Shown: piece after piece, positions 25,438 through 33,136 of the stretch | Layout of the letters: every line of letters begins with the position of its first letter | Position numbering within the stretch: the stretch's first letter is position 1 | NCBI GenBank assembly: GCA_046297935.1 | Contig: JBKBHA010000002.1 | Coordinates: 62,001-126,000 of the forward strand | Direction: 5' to 3' | DNA: 64,000 nucleotides | Source: CAYMZZ01 sp046297935 | GTDB lineage: Bacteria; Bacteroidota; Bacteroidia; Chitinophagales; Chitinophagaceae | Position numbers and translations under genes: made by a program | Notes under the pieces: model-generated | The model's input: the letters and a program-made list of their open reading frames with translations, nothing else | The model's database searches: none | What the model was told of the DNA's origin: nothing

Positions 25438-26433
25438 GTGGCTTCCAAATTTTCAAAAGAAACTTACCTGTACTGGTACGAGTTGATGCAGCTGATCCGC
25501 CAGTTTGAACTGATGGCCGAAGAGAAATACAAAATGGAGGGCAAGATCCGTGGGTTTTTCCACGCTTATATCGGCCAGGAAGCCATTGCCGCGGGTTGTA
25601 TGACGGCCACCCGCCCCGAAGATTTGTTCATCACTGCCTATCGCGATCACGGCCTGGCAATTGCCAAGGGCGTATCGGTCGACAGTTGTATGGCTGAATT
25701 GTATGGTAAAGCTACAGGCTGCGCCAAAGGCAAAGGTGGTAGCATGCACTTTTTTGGCAAGAAGGAGAACTTTTATGGCGGACACGGTATTGTAGGTGCA
25801 CAAATTGGCACCGGTACCGGCCTTGCATTCGCTGAGAATTATCGCGGCACCGACAATGTGGTGTTATGCTTCTTTGGCGATGGTGCTGCCCGTCAGGGCA
25901 TCCTGCACGAATCGTTCAACCTCGCTATGTTGTGGAAGCTCCCCGTGATCTACATTTGCGAGAACAACAACTACGCCATGGGTACCTCCGTAGAGCGTAC
26001 TTCCAATGTGCATGATATCTACAAATTGGCCGATGCGTACGAAATGCCTTCTGATGTGGTGGATGGGATGCAGGCTGAGCTGGTTCACGAAAGCCTTTCA
26101 CGCGCGGTAAAACGGGCACGCGAAGGCGGAGGACCTACCTTAATTGAAATTAAAACATATCGGTATAAAGGCCACTCAATCAGCGATCCACAAAAATATA
26201 GAACGAAGGAAGAAGTAGAAGAATATCGCGCAAAAGATCCAATTACGTTGGTGCGAAATACTATTTTGGAAAACAAAATGGCTACCGAAGAGGACCTGGC
26301 TGCAATTGACCAGCGAGTGGATGAGATGGTTACTGCGTCGGTAAAATTTGCGGAAGAAAGCCCCTGGCCCGATGACGATGAAGTATTGAAGGATATTTAT
26401 GTAGACCAGAACTATCCCTTCATTACTGACTAA
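25438..26433 (+). CDS. pdhA: Pyruvate dehydrogenase E1 component, alpha subunit
   Basis: Thiamine-diphosphate enzyme subunit of the pyruvate dehydrogenase complex, 331 residues. The TPP-binding motif spans GDGAARQGILHESFNLAM to ENNNYAMGT. The phosphorylation-loop-like TYRYKGHSISDPQKYR is also typical. I accept the GTG at 25438 as start: it gives MASKFSKETYLYWYELMQLI, matching the family N-terminus, while the next ATG would cut into it. The beta subunit is not adjacent; the next gene is a TPR protein after 81 bp. Confidence 0.95.
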   Translation: MASKFSKETYLYWYELMQLIRQFELMAEEKYKMEGKIRGFFHAYIGQEAIAAGCMTATRPEDLFITAYRDHGLAIAKGVSVDSCMAELYGKATGCAKGKGGSMHFFGKKENFYGGHGIVGAQIGTGTGLAFAENYRGTDNVVLCFFGDGAARQGILHESFNLAMLWKLPVIYICENNNYAMGTSVERTSNVHDIYKLADAYEMPSDVVDGMQAELVHESLSRAVKRAREGGGPTLIEIKTYRYKGHSISDPQKYRTKEEVEEYRAKDPITLVRNTILENKMATEEDLAAIDQRVDEMVTASVKFAEESPWPDDDEVLKDIYVDQNYPFITD

Positions 26434-26443
26434 CAACACTGAC

Positions 26444-26472
26444 TCCCTGCGGGCGGTAAACCGGCAGGCAGG
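26444..26472. repeat. Partial GC-rich palindromic element
   Basis: The reverse complement reads CCTGCCTGCCGGTTTACC followed by GCCCGCAGGGAG. It matches the element at 5524-5562 with one base change but lacks its last arm. It lies between pdhA and the TPR gene. Confidence 0.75.
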
Positions 26473-26514
26473 TAAACAACTTCACAACAAACAACTCAAC
26501 GTTTAATAAACTAT

Positions 26515-27204
26515 ATGTCAGAACAGAAACAAATGCCTGCGGCAGACAGCAGCGAGGTAGTAGTTGCCAAAGCAAAGGATTTTTGGGCGCGCAACAGCAA
26601 GTTGATCCTCGGCGTGGGTGGTGGTCTGCTGATCCTGGTTGCAGGATTCTTTGTATACCGCAATTTCTTTCAGAAGCCCAAAGAAGAAAAAGCTATGGCT
26701 GCTTTGTACAAAGCGGAAGAATATTATCGCATGGATTCGGTCAACCTGGCCCTGAACGGCGATGGGTTACATAGTGGTCTCTTGAATATCATCAGCCGAT
26801 ACAGTGGTACCGATGCGGCCAACCTGGCATCTTTTTACGCCGGTGCCTGTTACGTGAAATCTGAAGACTTTGCCAGTGCGGTAAAGTATCTGAAAAAGTT
26901 CAGCACAGATTCCAAACCTGTGCAGCAGCGTGCTTACCTGTTGCTGGGCGATGCGTATGCTGAACAGGGTAATGCCAAAGAAGCGTTGGCAGAGTACAAA
27001 AAATCGGCCAGCCATTTTCCTGAAGACGAAACGGCCGCTTCGGAAGCACTTTTCCGTGCAGCTTTCCTCAGTGCCCGTGTGTTGAATGACAATGAAGAGG
27101 CAAAGTCGCTTTTTACCGAGCTGAAACAGAAATACGCAAAAACAGTACGTGGCCAGGAAGCTGATCTTTATCTGGCGCAGATGGGTGTTTTGAATGTAGA
27201 TTAA
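26515..27204 (+). CDS. Membrane-anchored tetratricopeptide repeat protein (YfgM-like)
   Basis: Protein of 229 residues with a short cytoplasmic N-terminus, one membrane helix (about 35-54, LILGVGGGLLILVAGFFVYRNF) and a periplasmic TPR domain (AALYKAEEYYRM, AYLLLGDAYAEQGNAKEALAEYKKSA, ALFRAAFLSARVLNDNEEAKSLF). The layout resembles YfgM, the ancillary SecYEG-associated protein. A chaperone-scaffold role is inferred only from that. ribH begins 3 bp after its stop codon, so the two are co-transcribed. Confidence 0.83.
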   Translation: MSEQKQMPAADSSEVVVAKAKDFWARNSKLILGVGGGLLILVAGFFVYRNFFQKPKEEKAMAALYKAEEYYRMDSVNLALNGDGLHSGLLNIISRYSGTDAANLASFYAGACYVKSEDFASAVKYLKKFSTDSKPVQQRAYLLLGDAYAEQGNAKEALAEYKKSASHFPEDETAASEALFRAAFLSARVLNDNEEAKSLFTELKQKYAKTVRGQEADLYLAQMGVLNVD

Positions 27205-27207
27205 ATT

Positions 27208-27708
27208 ATGGCAGATATAAGCAATAGCAAATTACTGCAAACCGATACAGGCATTCTCCACCCCGAGAGTGCCTGTATTGTTATTGTAAAAACGGAATGG
27301 AACGCGGCCATCGTTGATGAACTGGAACGAGGCGCTATTCAGGTGCTCGGTCAGCAGGGAGTAAAACAGATCATTCGTCTCACAGTTCCCGGGGCTGTAG
27401 AACTTCCGTTCGCCATTCGCCAGTATTGGGAACGCAAGTCGGGTACCGATGCACACCCCTCTGCATTTATTGCCCTGGGTTGCGTGGTTCGTGGCGATAC
27501 ACCACATTTTGAATACGTGTGCCAGTCTGTTACCAGCGGCATTACTCAACTTAATATTGGTCTGCCTGTGCCAACCGTGTTTGGCGTGCTCACGGTAAAC
27601 ACCGACGAACAGGCGCAGGAACGTATTGGCGGCAAACATGGACACAAAGGAGAGGAGGCCGCTATTACTGCTCTTAAAATGATTGCGCTCAACCAATCTT
27701 TTTCCTGA
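27208..27708 (+). CDS. ribH: 6,7-dimethyl-8-ribityllumazine synthase
   Basis: Penultimate enzyme of riboflavin synthesis; it condenses 5-amino-6-ribitylamino-uracil with dihydroxybutanone phosphate. It has 166 residues. Substrate-binding motifs are VPGAVELPFAIR, ALGCVVRGDTPHFEYVC (catalytic His in the TPHFEY segment) and FGVLTVNTDEQAQERIGG ending in HKGEEAA. No FMN riboswitch is apparent; it sits directly behind the TPR gene. Confidence 0.96.
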   Translation: MADISNSKLLQTDTGILHPESACIVIVKTEWNAAIVDELERGAIQVLGQQGVKQIIRLTVPGAVELPFAIRQYWERKSGTDAHPSAFIALGCVVRGDTPHFEYVCQSVTSGITQLNIGLPVPTVFGVLTVNTDEQAQERIGGKHGHKGEEAAITALKMIALNQSFS

Positions 27709-27726
27709 TTTTTACAGAATATACTT

Positions 27727-28449
27727 ATGCGCGTTCAGTTATTTGTCCCCTGTTTTGTAGATCAGTTATTTCCCGACACTGCATTCAATATGATCAAGGT
27801 GTTGGAAAAAGCGGGCTGCACGGTTAATTATAACACTAACCAAACCTGTTGCGGACAACCTGCTTTCAATGCCGGTTTCTGGGAAGAAGCAAAAACTGTT
27901 TGTAGCAAATTTCTTAAGGATTTCCGTGGCGACGAACCCATCGTAGCACCCAGTGCCAGCTGCGTGGGCTTTGTACGAAACTACTATGCCAAATTATTCG
28001 ACAACTCAAGCCTGCATCACGATGTTTCCGATGTGAGTGGCCGCATGTTTGAATTGTCTGAATTTTTAGTGAACGAGTTAAAAATCGACGATTTCGGCGC
28101 CACCCTGCCTGGCAAAGCTACCTACCACGATAGTTGCGCAGGGTTGCGTGAATGCCGGATCAAACAGGAACCACGACGGCTGCTGGCCAATGTGGCCGAA
28201 CTGGAACTGACCGAAATGAATGACGTGGAAACCTGTTGCGGATTTGGTGGCACGTTTGCCGTAAAATTTGATTCTATTTCAATCGGCATGGGCGAACAAA
28301 AAGTTGAAAATGCCATGGCCACGGGTGCGCAATACCTCATCAGCACCGACCTTTCATGCCTGCTGCACCTTAAAGGCTACATCGACAAAAAAGGCTATGA
28401 TTTGCAAACGCTGCATTTGGCGGATGTGTTGGCGAGTGGATGGAAGTGA
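27727..28449 (+). CDS. CCG-domain (Fe-S)-binding protein, LldE/LutA-like
   Basis: Protein of 240 residues with two cysteine-rich CCG domains: QTCCGQPAFNAG with an upstream VPCFVDQLFP, and ETCCGFGGTFAVKF with an upstream TYHDSCAGLRE. This matches LldE/YkgE/LutA, a subunit of the L-lactate oxidase complex and of related heterodisulfide-type oxidoreductases. The usual partner subunits (LldF, LldG) are not adjacent, so the electron-transfer partner is unknown. It starts 18 bp after ribH. A repeat block begins immediately after the stop codon. Confidence 0.88.
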   Translation: MRVQLFVPCFVDQLFPDTAFNMIKVLEKAGCTVNYNTNQTCCGQPAFNAGFWEEAKTVCSKFLKDFRGDEPIVAPSASCVGFVRNYYAKLFDNSSLHHDVSDVSGRMFELSEFLVNELKIDDFGATLPGKATYHDSCAGLRECRIKQEPRRLLANVAELELTEMNDVETCCGFGGTFAVKFDSISIGMGEQKVENAMATGAQYLISTDLSCLLHLKGYIDKKGYDLQTLHLADVLASGWK

Positions 28450-28552
28450 GGAATGTTTAGTTGTTTGGTTGTTTAGTTGTGTAGTTGTTTGTTTGTTTAG
28501 TTGTTGAGTTGTTCTGTGTGAATCTGTGTAAGTCTGTGGGAACAGAAAAGCA
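28450..28552. repeat. Octamer tract and one CAGATTTACA half-arm
   Basis: GTTTAGTTGTTTGGTTG-type octamers (28453-28515), then TCTGTGTGAATCTGTGTAAG...GGGAACAGAA, a left inner arm without a matching right arm. The larger element at 28553 follows directly and may have inserted here. Confidence 0.75.
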
Positions 28553-28843
28553 ATTCTTTAAAGGTGGGCCACAATCTTAGAGCACTGATACCCTGTTTAA
28601 CCGCAGAGGGAACAGAGTTTTTTCGCAGAGGGCACGGAGATCGATTGAGAGTAATGTGAGATTCGAGCACGGAAAAAAACCTAACCTTCCTCTGCGTAAA
28701 ACCTCGGCGAACTCTGCGGTTAAACTGGTGCCGAGCCTCGCTGGCTTTATGCGAATCTGTAAAATCAGAAAATCAAATTCTTTAAAGGTGGGCCCCAAGC
28801 TTAGAGAACTGACACCCTGTTTAACCGCAGAGGGAACAGAGTT
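28553..28843 (-). mobile_element. 291-bp element with 67-bp terminal direct repeats (copy 1)
   Basis: Direct repeats at 28553-28619 and 28777-28843 match at 63 of 67 positions and frame a core of about 157 bp. A second copy in the opposite orientation is at 50661-50953, with the core largely conserved. Repeats include CCGCAGAGGGAACAGAG. There is no transposase, and no terminal inverted repeats are seen. It could be a non-autonomous mobile element or a recombination product of intergenic repeats. Strand is arbitrary, set opposite to copy 2. A frame inside it gives about 70 residues similar to a frame in copy 2, but it is probably a by-product of sequence identity. Confidence 0.6.
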
Positions 28844-28849
28844 CTTTAA

Positions 28850-29165
28850 TGTTGAGTTGTTGAGTTGTTTAGGTGTTGACCTGCCTGCCGGCAGGCAGGG
28901 TTGTTCAGTTGTTAGGATGTATTTTATCTGCGTAAATCTGTGTAATAATCTGCGTAAATCTGCGGGAACAGAACTGTTGCTCCAATCAGCAATATGCCGA
29001 CGGATTATGATTTTCTGTTCCCGCAGATTTACTCATATTATTACACAGATTTACGCAGATTTAAATGCATCCCAACGACTAAACAACTTCACAAGTAAAC
29101 AACTAAACGACTAAACAAACAAACAACTAAACAAACAAACAACTACACAACTCAACAATTCAACA
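28850..29165. repeat. Nested palindrome block with inserted 20-bp GC palindrome
   Basis: The outer arms are TTGAGTTGTTGAGTTGTT (28851) and the complement (29080-29165). The 20-bp palindrome CCTGCCTGCCGGCAGGCAGG at 28879-28898 interrupts the left outer arm. Inner arms 28926-28973 and 29013-29060 pair at 46 of 48 positions around a 39-nt loop starting CTGTTGCTCCAATCAGCAA. The block lies between two convergent genes and its right end supplies the stop codon of the DUF4349 gene. Confidence 0.9.
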
Positions 29166-29167
29166 AC

Positions 29168-30067
29168 TCAACAACCCACCATCTTCCTCTTTCTCACAAA
29201 CATCCACAAAATTCCTCCAGCCAGCAGCAGTGGCCAAACCGTCAGTAGCGCCAGCATCAGATCGCGTAAAATGCCCCAGCCAGAAAGAAAAGCCGAAATT
29301 ATTGGATGCTTTTCCTCCGGGTTTTCTACTGCATCGCTACCTTCTTTCAGCACCTGCACCGCTGAGAGCTGAATAGTACTCATGGCAGATGAATGATTCA
29401 GAAAGTTGAGTCGGCTGCTTCCCGATTCAATTTCTTCCTGTAGCCCCTGTACTTCATTTTGCACTTTCAACAGCTCGTCCATGTTTTTTGCACCTGCCAT
29501 CAACTGCAGATAACGATCACGCATCCGGGCACGTACCTCCAGGCGAGCTTTTATATCCACCATTTCAGTGCTCACGTCCTGCGAACTGATCTTGACCGCT
29601 TTTACTTCGCCCGCCTTCTCCGTGATCATCTTCATACCTTCTTCAAACAAATGAACAGGTATCTTTAACGTTAACCTCGAGCTGTTTCGGTATTCGGTTC
29701 GGGAGTAGTCCTCCTGAGCTATATAGCCACCCAGACTCCGAATACTGTTGCGTAGATAATGGGTGTAACTGTTCAAATCGGGTACTACCGTTTCCACTTC
29801 AGCCGTGCGCACTATTTTTCGATCCCAGTTGGCATAAGGTTCTGAAGAAGGTTCCGATTGGGCGGGTTGCTGTTTTTTGAATTTTTCCGGGGGGATAGGG
29901 GCGGGTGGAATTCCATTTTGTTCCGGCTTATCCGTTTGTTCGGGTTCCAAAAGCGTTACATTTTCAACTGCAGTTTCTTTTCCATTTTGTTGAGCCGAAT
30001 AATTGCCATTGCAGGCATGGCAGATCAGGGCAATTGCCAGACAGGCAACTACAAAAGTTTTTTTCAT
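29168..30067 (-). CDS. DUF4349 family lipoprotein
   Basis: Membrane-attached protein of 299 residues. The signal sequence ends at HAC with Cys19; the lipobox is weak but plausible. A Pro/Gln-rich linker precedes the DUF4349 domain: RKIVRTAEVETVVPDLNSY, GGYIAQEDYSRTEYRNSSRLTLKIP, and a coiled-coil segment ARMRDRYLQLMAGAKNMDEL. A C-terminal membrane helix (LMLALLTVWPLLLAGGILWMF) is followed by a basic tail. The function of DUF4349 is unknown. The final codons Gly-Cys and the stop (TGT TGA) are made of the TTGTTGAG repeat, so the gene end has merged with the repeat. Confidence 0.83.
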   Translation of the reverse strand: MKKTFVVACLAIALICHACNGNYSAQQNGKETAVENVTLLEPEQTDKPEQNGIPPAPIPPEKFKKQQPAQSEPSSEPYANWDRKIVRTAEVETVVPDLNSYTHYLRNSIRSLGGYIAQEDYSRTEYRNSSRLTLKIPVHLFEEGMKMITEKAGEVKAVKISSQDVSTEMVDIKARLEVRARMRDRYLQLMAGAKNMDELLKVQNEVQGLQEEIESGSSRLNFLNHSSAMSTIQLSAVQVLKEGSDAVENPEEKHPIISAFLSGWGILRDLMLALLTVWPLLLAGGILWMFVRKRKMVGC

Positions 30068-30144
30068 GGCTATACTTTATTAAGTTAACAGATGCACATT
30101 TTTTAGAAATGCACAAGCGCTGCAACATTTTCTTGGCAGCAATC

Positions 30145-30152
30145 TATCTTTG
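30145..30152 (+). promoter_or_regulatory. Candidate -7 element (TATCTTTG)
   Basis: It fits TAnnTTTG in the divergent DUF4349/pentapeptide gap. It is 135 bp before the pentapeptide gene start and has no clear -33 partner, so it is weak evidence. Confidence 0.3.
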
Positions 30153-30286
30153 ATTCTTTTTATCTAAAAAAAGTAACCCATTGTTTTATAAAATACCACA
30201 TGCCGGGTATGCCCGAGGTTGCATGGCCGATTTGCTTGGCAGGACATCGGTTTCACTTTCATTATATTTATGGCTCAATCAATCCT

Positions 30287-30859
30287 ATGTCGGCACGCTA
30301 TTTTTCAGATGAAGAGTTTGTTTCAGTGGATTTCACGAAAGATGTTTTTCAATTGGGGGAATATGACAGTTGTCAGTTCAAGAACTGTGATTTTCAATCG
30401 GCCGATCTTTCGCGAAGTCATTTCGTGGATTGCAGGTTTATCAATTGCAATCTCAGCCTTGCAAACCTGACCGGTTCGGTTTGGCGCGATGTGTTGTTTA
30501 ACGAATGTAAAATGCTGGGATTACGTTTCGATACCTGTAGCCCTTTCGGACTCTCGTTTTCATTTGTGAATTCTGTGCTCAACCATTCGCACTTTATCGG
30601 CTGCAGCATCAGGCAAACTTCGTTTCGCAACTGTCAGATGCAGGAGGTTGAATTCAGCGAAGCGGATCTTTCCGGGGCGATATTTGAAAATTGCGATTTG
30701 CTGAATGCCGTTTTTGATCAGTCAAATCTTGAAAAAACTGATTTTCGTAGCGCTAAAAATTTTATTATTCATCCGGAACGGAATCGATTAAAAGCTGCGC
30801 GCTTTTCTATTGCGGGGCTCCCCGGACTGTTGGCGCATACCGGCATTCGAATTGATTAG
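30287..30859 (+). CDS. Pentapeptide repeat protein, Qnr/McbG-like
   Basis: Protein of 190 residues folding as a right-handed quadrilateral beta helix. Pentapeptides of the A(D/N)LxX type recur, e.g. CQFKNCDFQSADLSRSHF, CNLSLANLTGSV, EFSEADLSGAIFENCDLLNA and FDQSNLEKTDFRSA. The C-terminal cap (IIHPERNRLKAARFSIAGL) resembles that of Qnr/McbG proteins, which mimic DNA and bind gyrase; that function is only inferred here. I take the ATG at 30287 (MSARYFSDEEF); the in-frame ATG at 30200 would add a non-homologous leader. It is transcribed alone. Confidence 0.85.
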   Translation: MSARYFSDEEFVSVDFTKDVFQLGEYDSCQFKNCDFQSADLSRSHFVDCRFINCNLSLANLTGSVWRDVLFNECKMLGLRFDTCSPFGLSFSFVNSVLNHSHFIGCSIRQTSFRNCQMQEVEFSEADLSGAIFENCDLLNAVFDQSNLEKTDFRSAKNFIIHPERNRLKAARFSIAGLPGLLAHTGIRID

Positions 30860-30902
30860 GCTTATGTGCAGAATCACTGGCAAAGCGCCATCCGACAACA
30901 GC

Positions 30903-31175
30903 TTAGAATTGTTTGTTCAGCGTGTGGTATTCAATCTTACTCATGTAAGGAAAATAGGGCAGGGACTCAATTAATGATCGGGTATTTGCTTCGTCGGTGT
31001 TTTGAAAGATCAACACCGCGTCCTTTTTTGAAACGGAAATAAAAAAGCTCTCCAAAATTCCTTCCTGTTTCCATTTATTGACGAATTCCATTTCTTTTTT
31101 TGGCAGTTCGGGGTTCGATTTAATTGTGTCGATTCCGCTGTCGGAAAGGGTGATCAGCACCAGAATGCTATTCAT
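30903..31175 (-). CDS. Small YciI/muconolactone-isomerase-like protein
   Basis: Protein of 90 residues with an expected ferredoxin-like dimeric alpha/beta-barrel fold. Features are MNSILVLITLSD at the start, a helix with EMEFVNKWKQEGILESFFIS, then KDAVLIFQNTDEANTRSLIESLPYFPYMSKIEYHTL. This pattern (short, FVNKW, Pxxxxx-I-x-Y closing strand) fits the muconolactone delta-isomerase/YCII group. Members often act as small isomerases or accessory proteins; no catalytic assignment is possible. It converges with the pentapeptide gene and lies downstream of tRNA-Arg. Confidence 0.6.
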   Translation of the reverse strand: MNSILVLITLSDSGIDTIKSNPELPKKEMEFVNKWKQEGILESFFISVSKKDAVLIFQNTDEANTRSLIESLPYFPYMSKIEYHTLNKQF

Positions 31176-31207
31176 GCGTGTGTAGGTTAATTGATTAACA
31201 TTGAAAC

Positions 31208-31241
31208 AAAAAGCCCCGTTAGCATCGCTTCCAGGGCTTTT
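31208..31241 (-). terminator. Intrinsic terminator downstream of tRNA-Arg
   Basis: On the minus strand AAAAGCCCTGG...CGGGGCTTTTT forms an 8-bp stem with a T run, 12 bp after the tRNA 3' end. Confidence 0.85.
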
Positions 31242-31253
31242 GTCAATAAATAG

Positions 31254-31327
31254 TGATCCGGATTGGATTCAAACCAATGACCCACAGCTTAGAAGGCTGT
31301 TGCTCTATTCAGCTGAGCTACCGGACC
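31254..31327 (-). tRNA. tRNA-Arg (anticodon TCT)
   Basis: A 74-nt cloverleaf is readable on the minus strand. The acceptor stem is GGTCCGG/CCGGATC (one G-T), the D stem GCTC/GAGC, the anticodon stem ACAGC/GCTGT with loop CTTCTAA (anticodon TCT, reading AGA), and the T arm ATTGG-TTTGAAT-CCAAT. The discriminator is A. The 3' CCA is not encoded. A terminator follows. Confidence 0.96.
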
Positions 31328-31330
31328 AAT

Positions 31331-31460
31331 TTAATTTGGGAATTAGTAGTTTGATATTTTGAGATGGCAATAGGGCATTAGCAATCTCCGCATTCCCCAA
31401 TTATCAAATTCACTAATTCCACCTACCAGTCAGGTTTAAACCGCGGGCAGGTGGCCGCAA
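31331..31460. repeat. Inverted AATTAGT...TTGAT tract and degenerate GC palindrome
   Basis: GGGAATTAGTAGTTTGATAT (31337) has an imperfect complement at about 31398-31421 (AATTATCAAATTCACTAATT). Directly after it, CACCTACCAGTCAGG...GGGCAGGTGG (31420-31453) looks like a diverged copy of the GC-rich palindrome. The region separates the tRNA from ung and shows no gene. Confidence 0.5.
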
Positions 31461-31504
31461 AGGTAAATTTTTTTAGCTTGCAGGCCAACTCAAATAAGCC
31501 CTGA

Positions 31505-32176
31505 ATGGACGTACAAATTGAAGCATCCTGGAAGGAATTGCTGGCCTCGGAATTTTCGCAAGCCTATTTTCAGCAGATAGTGCAGCATCTCAAGACGGAG
31601 CGGCAACAGGGTAAGCTCATATATCCACCCGGCCCCTTTATTTTCAATGCTTTCAATTCAACTCCGGTGGATCAGGTAAAAGTGGTGGTACTGGGCCAGG
31701 ATCCCTATCATGGCCCCGGACAGGCGCATGGACTTTGTTTTTCGGTGCAACGGGGCGTGCCTCCACCGCCATCACTGGTAAATATTTTTAAAGAACTAAA
31801 GGCAGATATCGGCCTCGAAACGCCCACACATGGCGATTTGAGCGCCTGGGCCAGACAGGGTGTATTCCTGTTAAATGCCTCCCTCACGGTGCGGGCGGCT
31901 GAGCCGATGAGCCATGCAAAGATCGGTTGGGCCAGGTTCACCGACACGGTTATCCAAAAGCTGGCACGGGAACAGAAAAATCTTGTTTTTCTGCTTTGGG
32001 GTAAGTTTGCACAGGAAAAGGCTGCGTTGATTGATGCCAATGAACATCGGATTTTGCGTGCCGCACACCCTTCACCACTTTCGGCACATAATGGCTTTTT
32101 TGGCTGCAGACATTTTTCCAAAACCAACGAATACCTGATCCAAACAGGCAGGAAACCAATCGACTGGTCGATTTAA
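31505..32176 (+). CDS. ung: Uracil-DNA glycosylase, family 1
   Basis: Removes uracil from DNA in base-excision repair. At 223 residues it has the normal length. The water-activating motif GQDPYHGPGQAHG (catalytic Asp66), the uracil-binding FNAFN and SLTVR...LLWG segments, and the DNA-intercalation loop HPSPLSAHNGFFG are all present. The gene is alone, with a GGATTGG-type repeat block after it. Confidence 0.97.
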   Translation: MDVQIEASWKELLASEFSQAYFQQIVQHLKTERQQGKLIYPPGPFIFNAFNSTPVDQVKVVVLGQDPYHGPGQAHGLCFSVQRGVPPPPSLVNIFKELKADIGLETPTHGDLSAWARQGVFLLNASLTVRAAEPMSHAKIGWARFTDTVIQKLAREQKNLVFLLWGKFAQEKAALIDANEHRILRAAHPSPLSAHNGFFGCRHFSKTNEYLIQTGRKPIDWSI

Positions 32177-32179
32177 AGA

Positions 32180-32545
32180 ATCCGCCTGATATTAGGATTT
32201 ATAGGATTTGTAGGATTTATTGGATTGACTGGATTTATGGGATTGGTTGGATTGGCTGGATATGTGGGATTGGTTAGATTGGTTGGATATAAGTGATTGG
32301 TTGGATTGGCTGGATATATGGGATTAATTAGATTGGCTGGATTTATGGGATTGGTTGGATTGGCTGGATACAGGTGTTTGGTTGGATATAAGTGTTTGGT
32401 TGTATTGGCTGGATATATGGGACTGGTTAGATTTTAGAGATTAGGTTCTTCGGTATTCAATTACGGTTTATCTTCAACTAATTCTTTCAACCTTCATCCT
32501 ATCAATCCCAATCCTATAATCAATTAATCCTATCAATCCTAATCC
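32180..32545. repeat. GGATTGGT tandem tract with inverted partner tract
   Basis: About 32191-32440 consists of imperfect units such as GGATTGGTTGGATTGGCTGG and GGATATATGGGATTGG, with a shorter-order period near 8 bp. About 32497-32545 is the reverse complement type (CCTATCAATCCCAATCCTAT), separated by a loop of about 55 nt. The right tract runs into the TTG start codon of the GNAT gene. No gene is seen. This is not a CRISPR array, because units abut without unique spacers. Confidence 0.85.
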
Positions 32546-33130
32546 TTGGATACATTTACTCAAACACTCGAATCAAAACTGGCCCTTCTCAGGCCCATGC
32601 AGGAATCGGACTTTGACCGATTCTTCGAACTGGCAAATCAGGACAACGATATGTGGGCCTATTTTTCATTGAATCTGGCTGATCCTGGCCAGCTGAGGCA
32701 GTGGATGGACACTGCTTTTCGTGAACAGTCTGCGGGTATAAGGCAACCCTACACGATTATAGACAAGCGAACTGGCGAGATTGCCGGCAGCAGTAGCCTG
32801 GGGAACATTTCTTATTATGACCTGAGGGCGGAAATTGGCTGGAGCTGGCTGGCACCGGCTTTCAGAAGTACCGGCCTTAACCGGCATGCGAAGTATTGTA
32901 TGATGCGGGAGGCGTTTGATGGTCACGATTTTGAGCGAATAGAGTTCAAAACGGATGTATTGAACGAACGCGCTCGACGCGGTCTGCGGGCAGTGGGTGG
33001 GGTAGAAGAAGGAGTGCTTCGGAGTCATATGAAAATGTGGAATAATCGCCGCCGAAGCAGCATCTATTACAGTGTACTCAAATCAGAGTGGCCTGGGCTG
33101 AAAGACACTATCTTTGCCGGGTTCGACTGA
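32546..33130 (+). CDS. GNAT family N-acetyltransferase (RimJ/RimL-like)
   Basis: Cytoplasmic acetyl-CoA-dependent acetyltransferase of 194 residues. The first strand SKLALLRPMQESDFDRFFEL, the central YTIIDKRTGEIAGSSSLGNI strand pair, the EIGWSWLAPAFRSTGLNRHAK acetyl-CoA loop region and FERIEFKTDVLNERARRGLRAVGG match the RimJ/RimL-type GNAT layout. The start appears to be TTG at 32546: the next ATG (codon 18) would delete the first beta strand. The TTG is directly against the repeat tract. PlsC begins 6 bp after the stop codon. The acceptor is unknown. Confidence 0.85.
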   Translation: MDTFTQTLESKLALLRPMQESDFDRFFELANQDNDMWAYFSLNLADPGQLRQWMDTAFREQSAGIRQPYTIIDKRTGEIAGSSSLGNISYYDLRAEIGWSWLAPAFRSTGLNRHAKYCMMREAFDGHDFERIEFKTDVLNERARRGLRAVGGVEEGVLRSHMKMWNNRRRSSIYYSVLKSEWPGLKDTIFAGFD

Positions 33131-33136
33131 TTGCCT

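Noticed and set aside
23474..29165. Insertion sequences within repeat blocks
   Set aside because: No transposase frame, terminal inverted repeat pair or target duplication was found. Blocks are short tandem units and palindromes.
31420..31453. A further full copy of the GC-rich palindrome
   Set aside because: Only partial similarity (CAGGTTTAAACCGCGGGCAGG). Too diverged to count as a secure copy.
32180..32545. CRISPR array
   Set aside because: Units are adjoining and imperfect with no unique spacers of constant length, and no cas genes are present.
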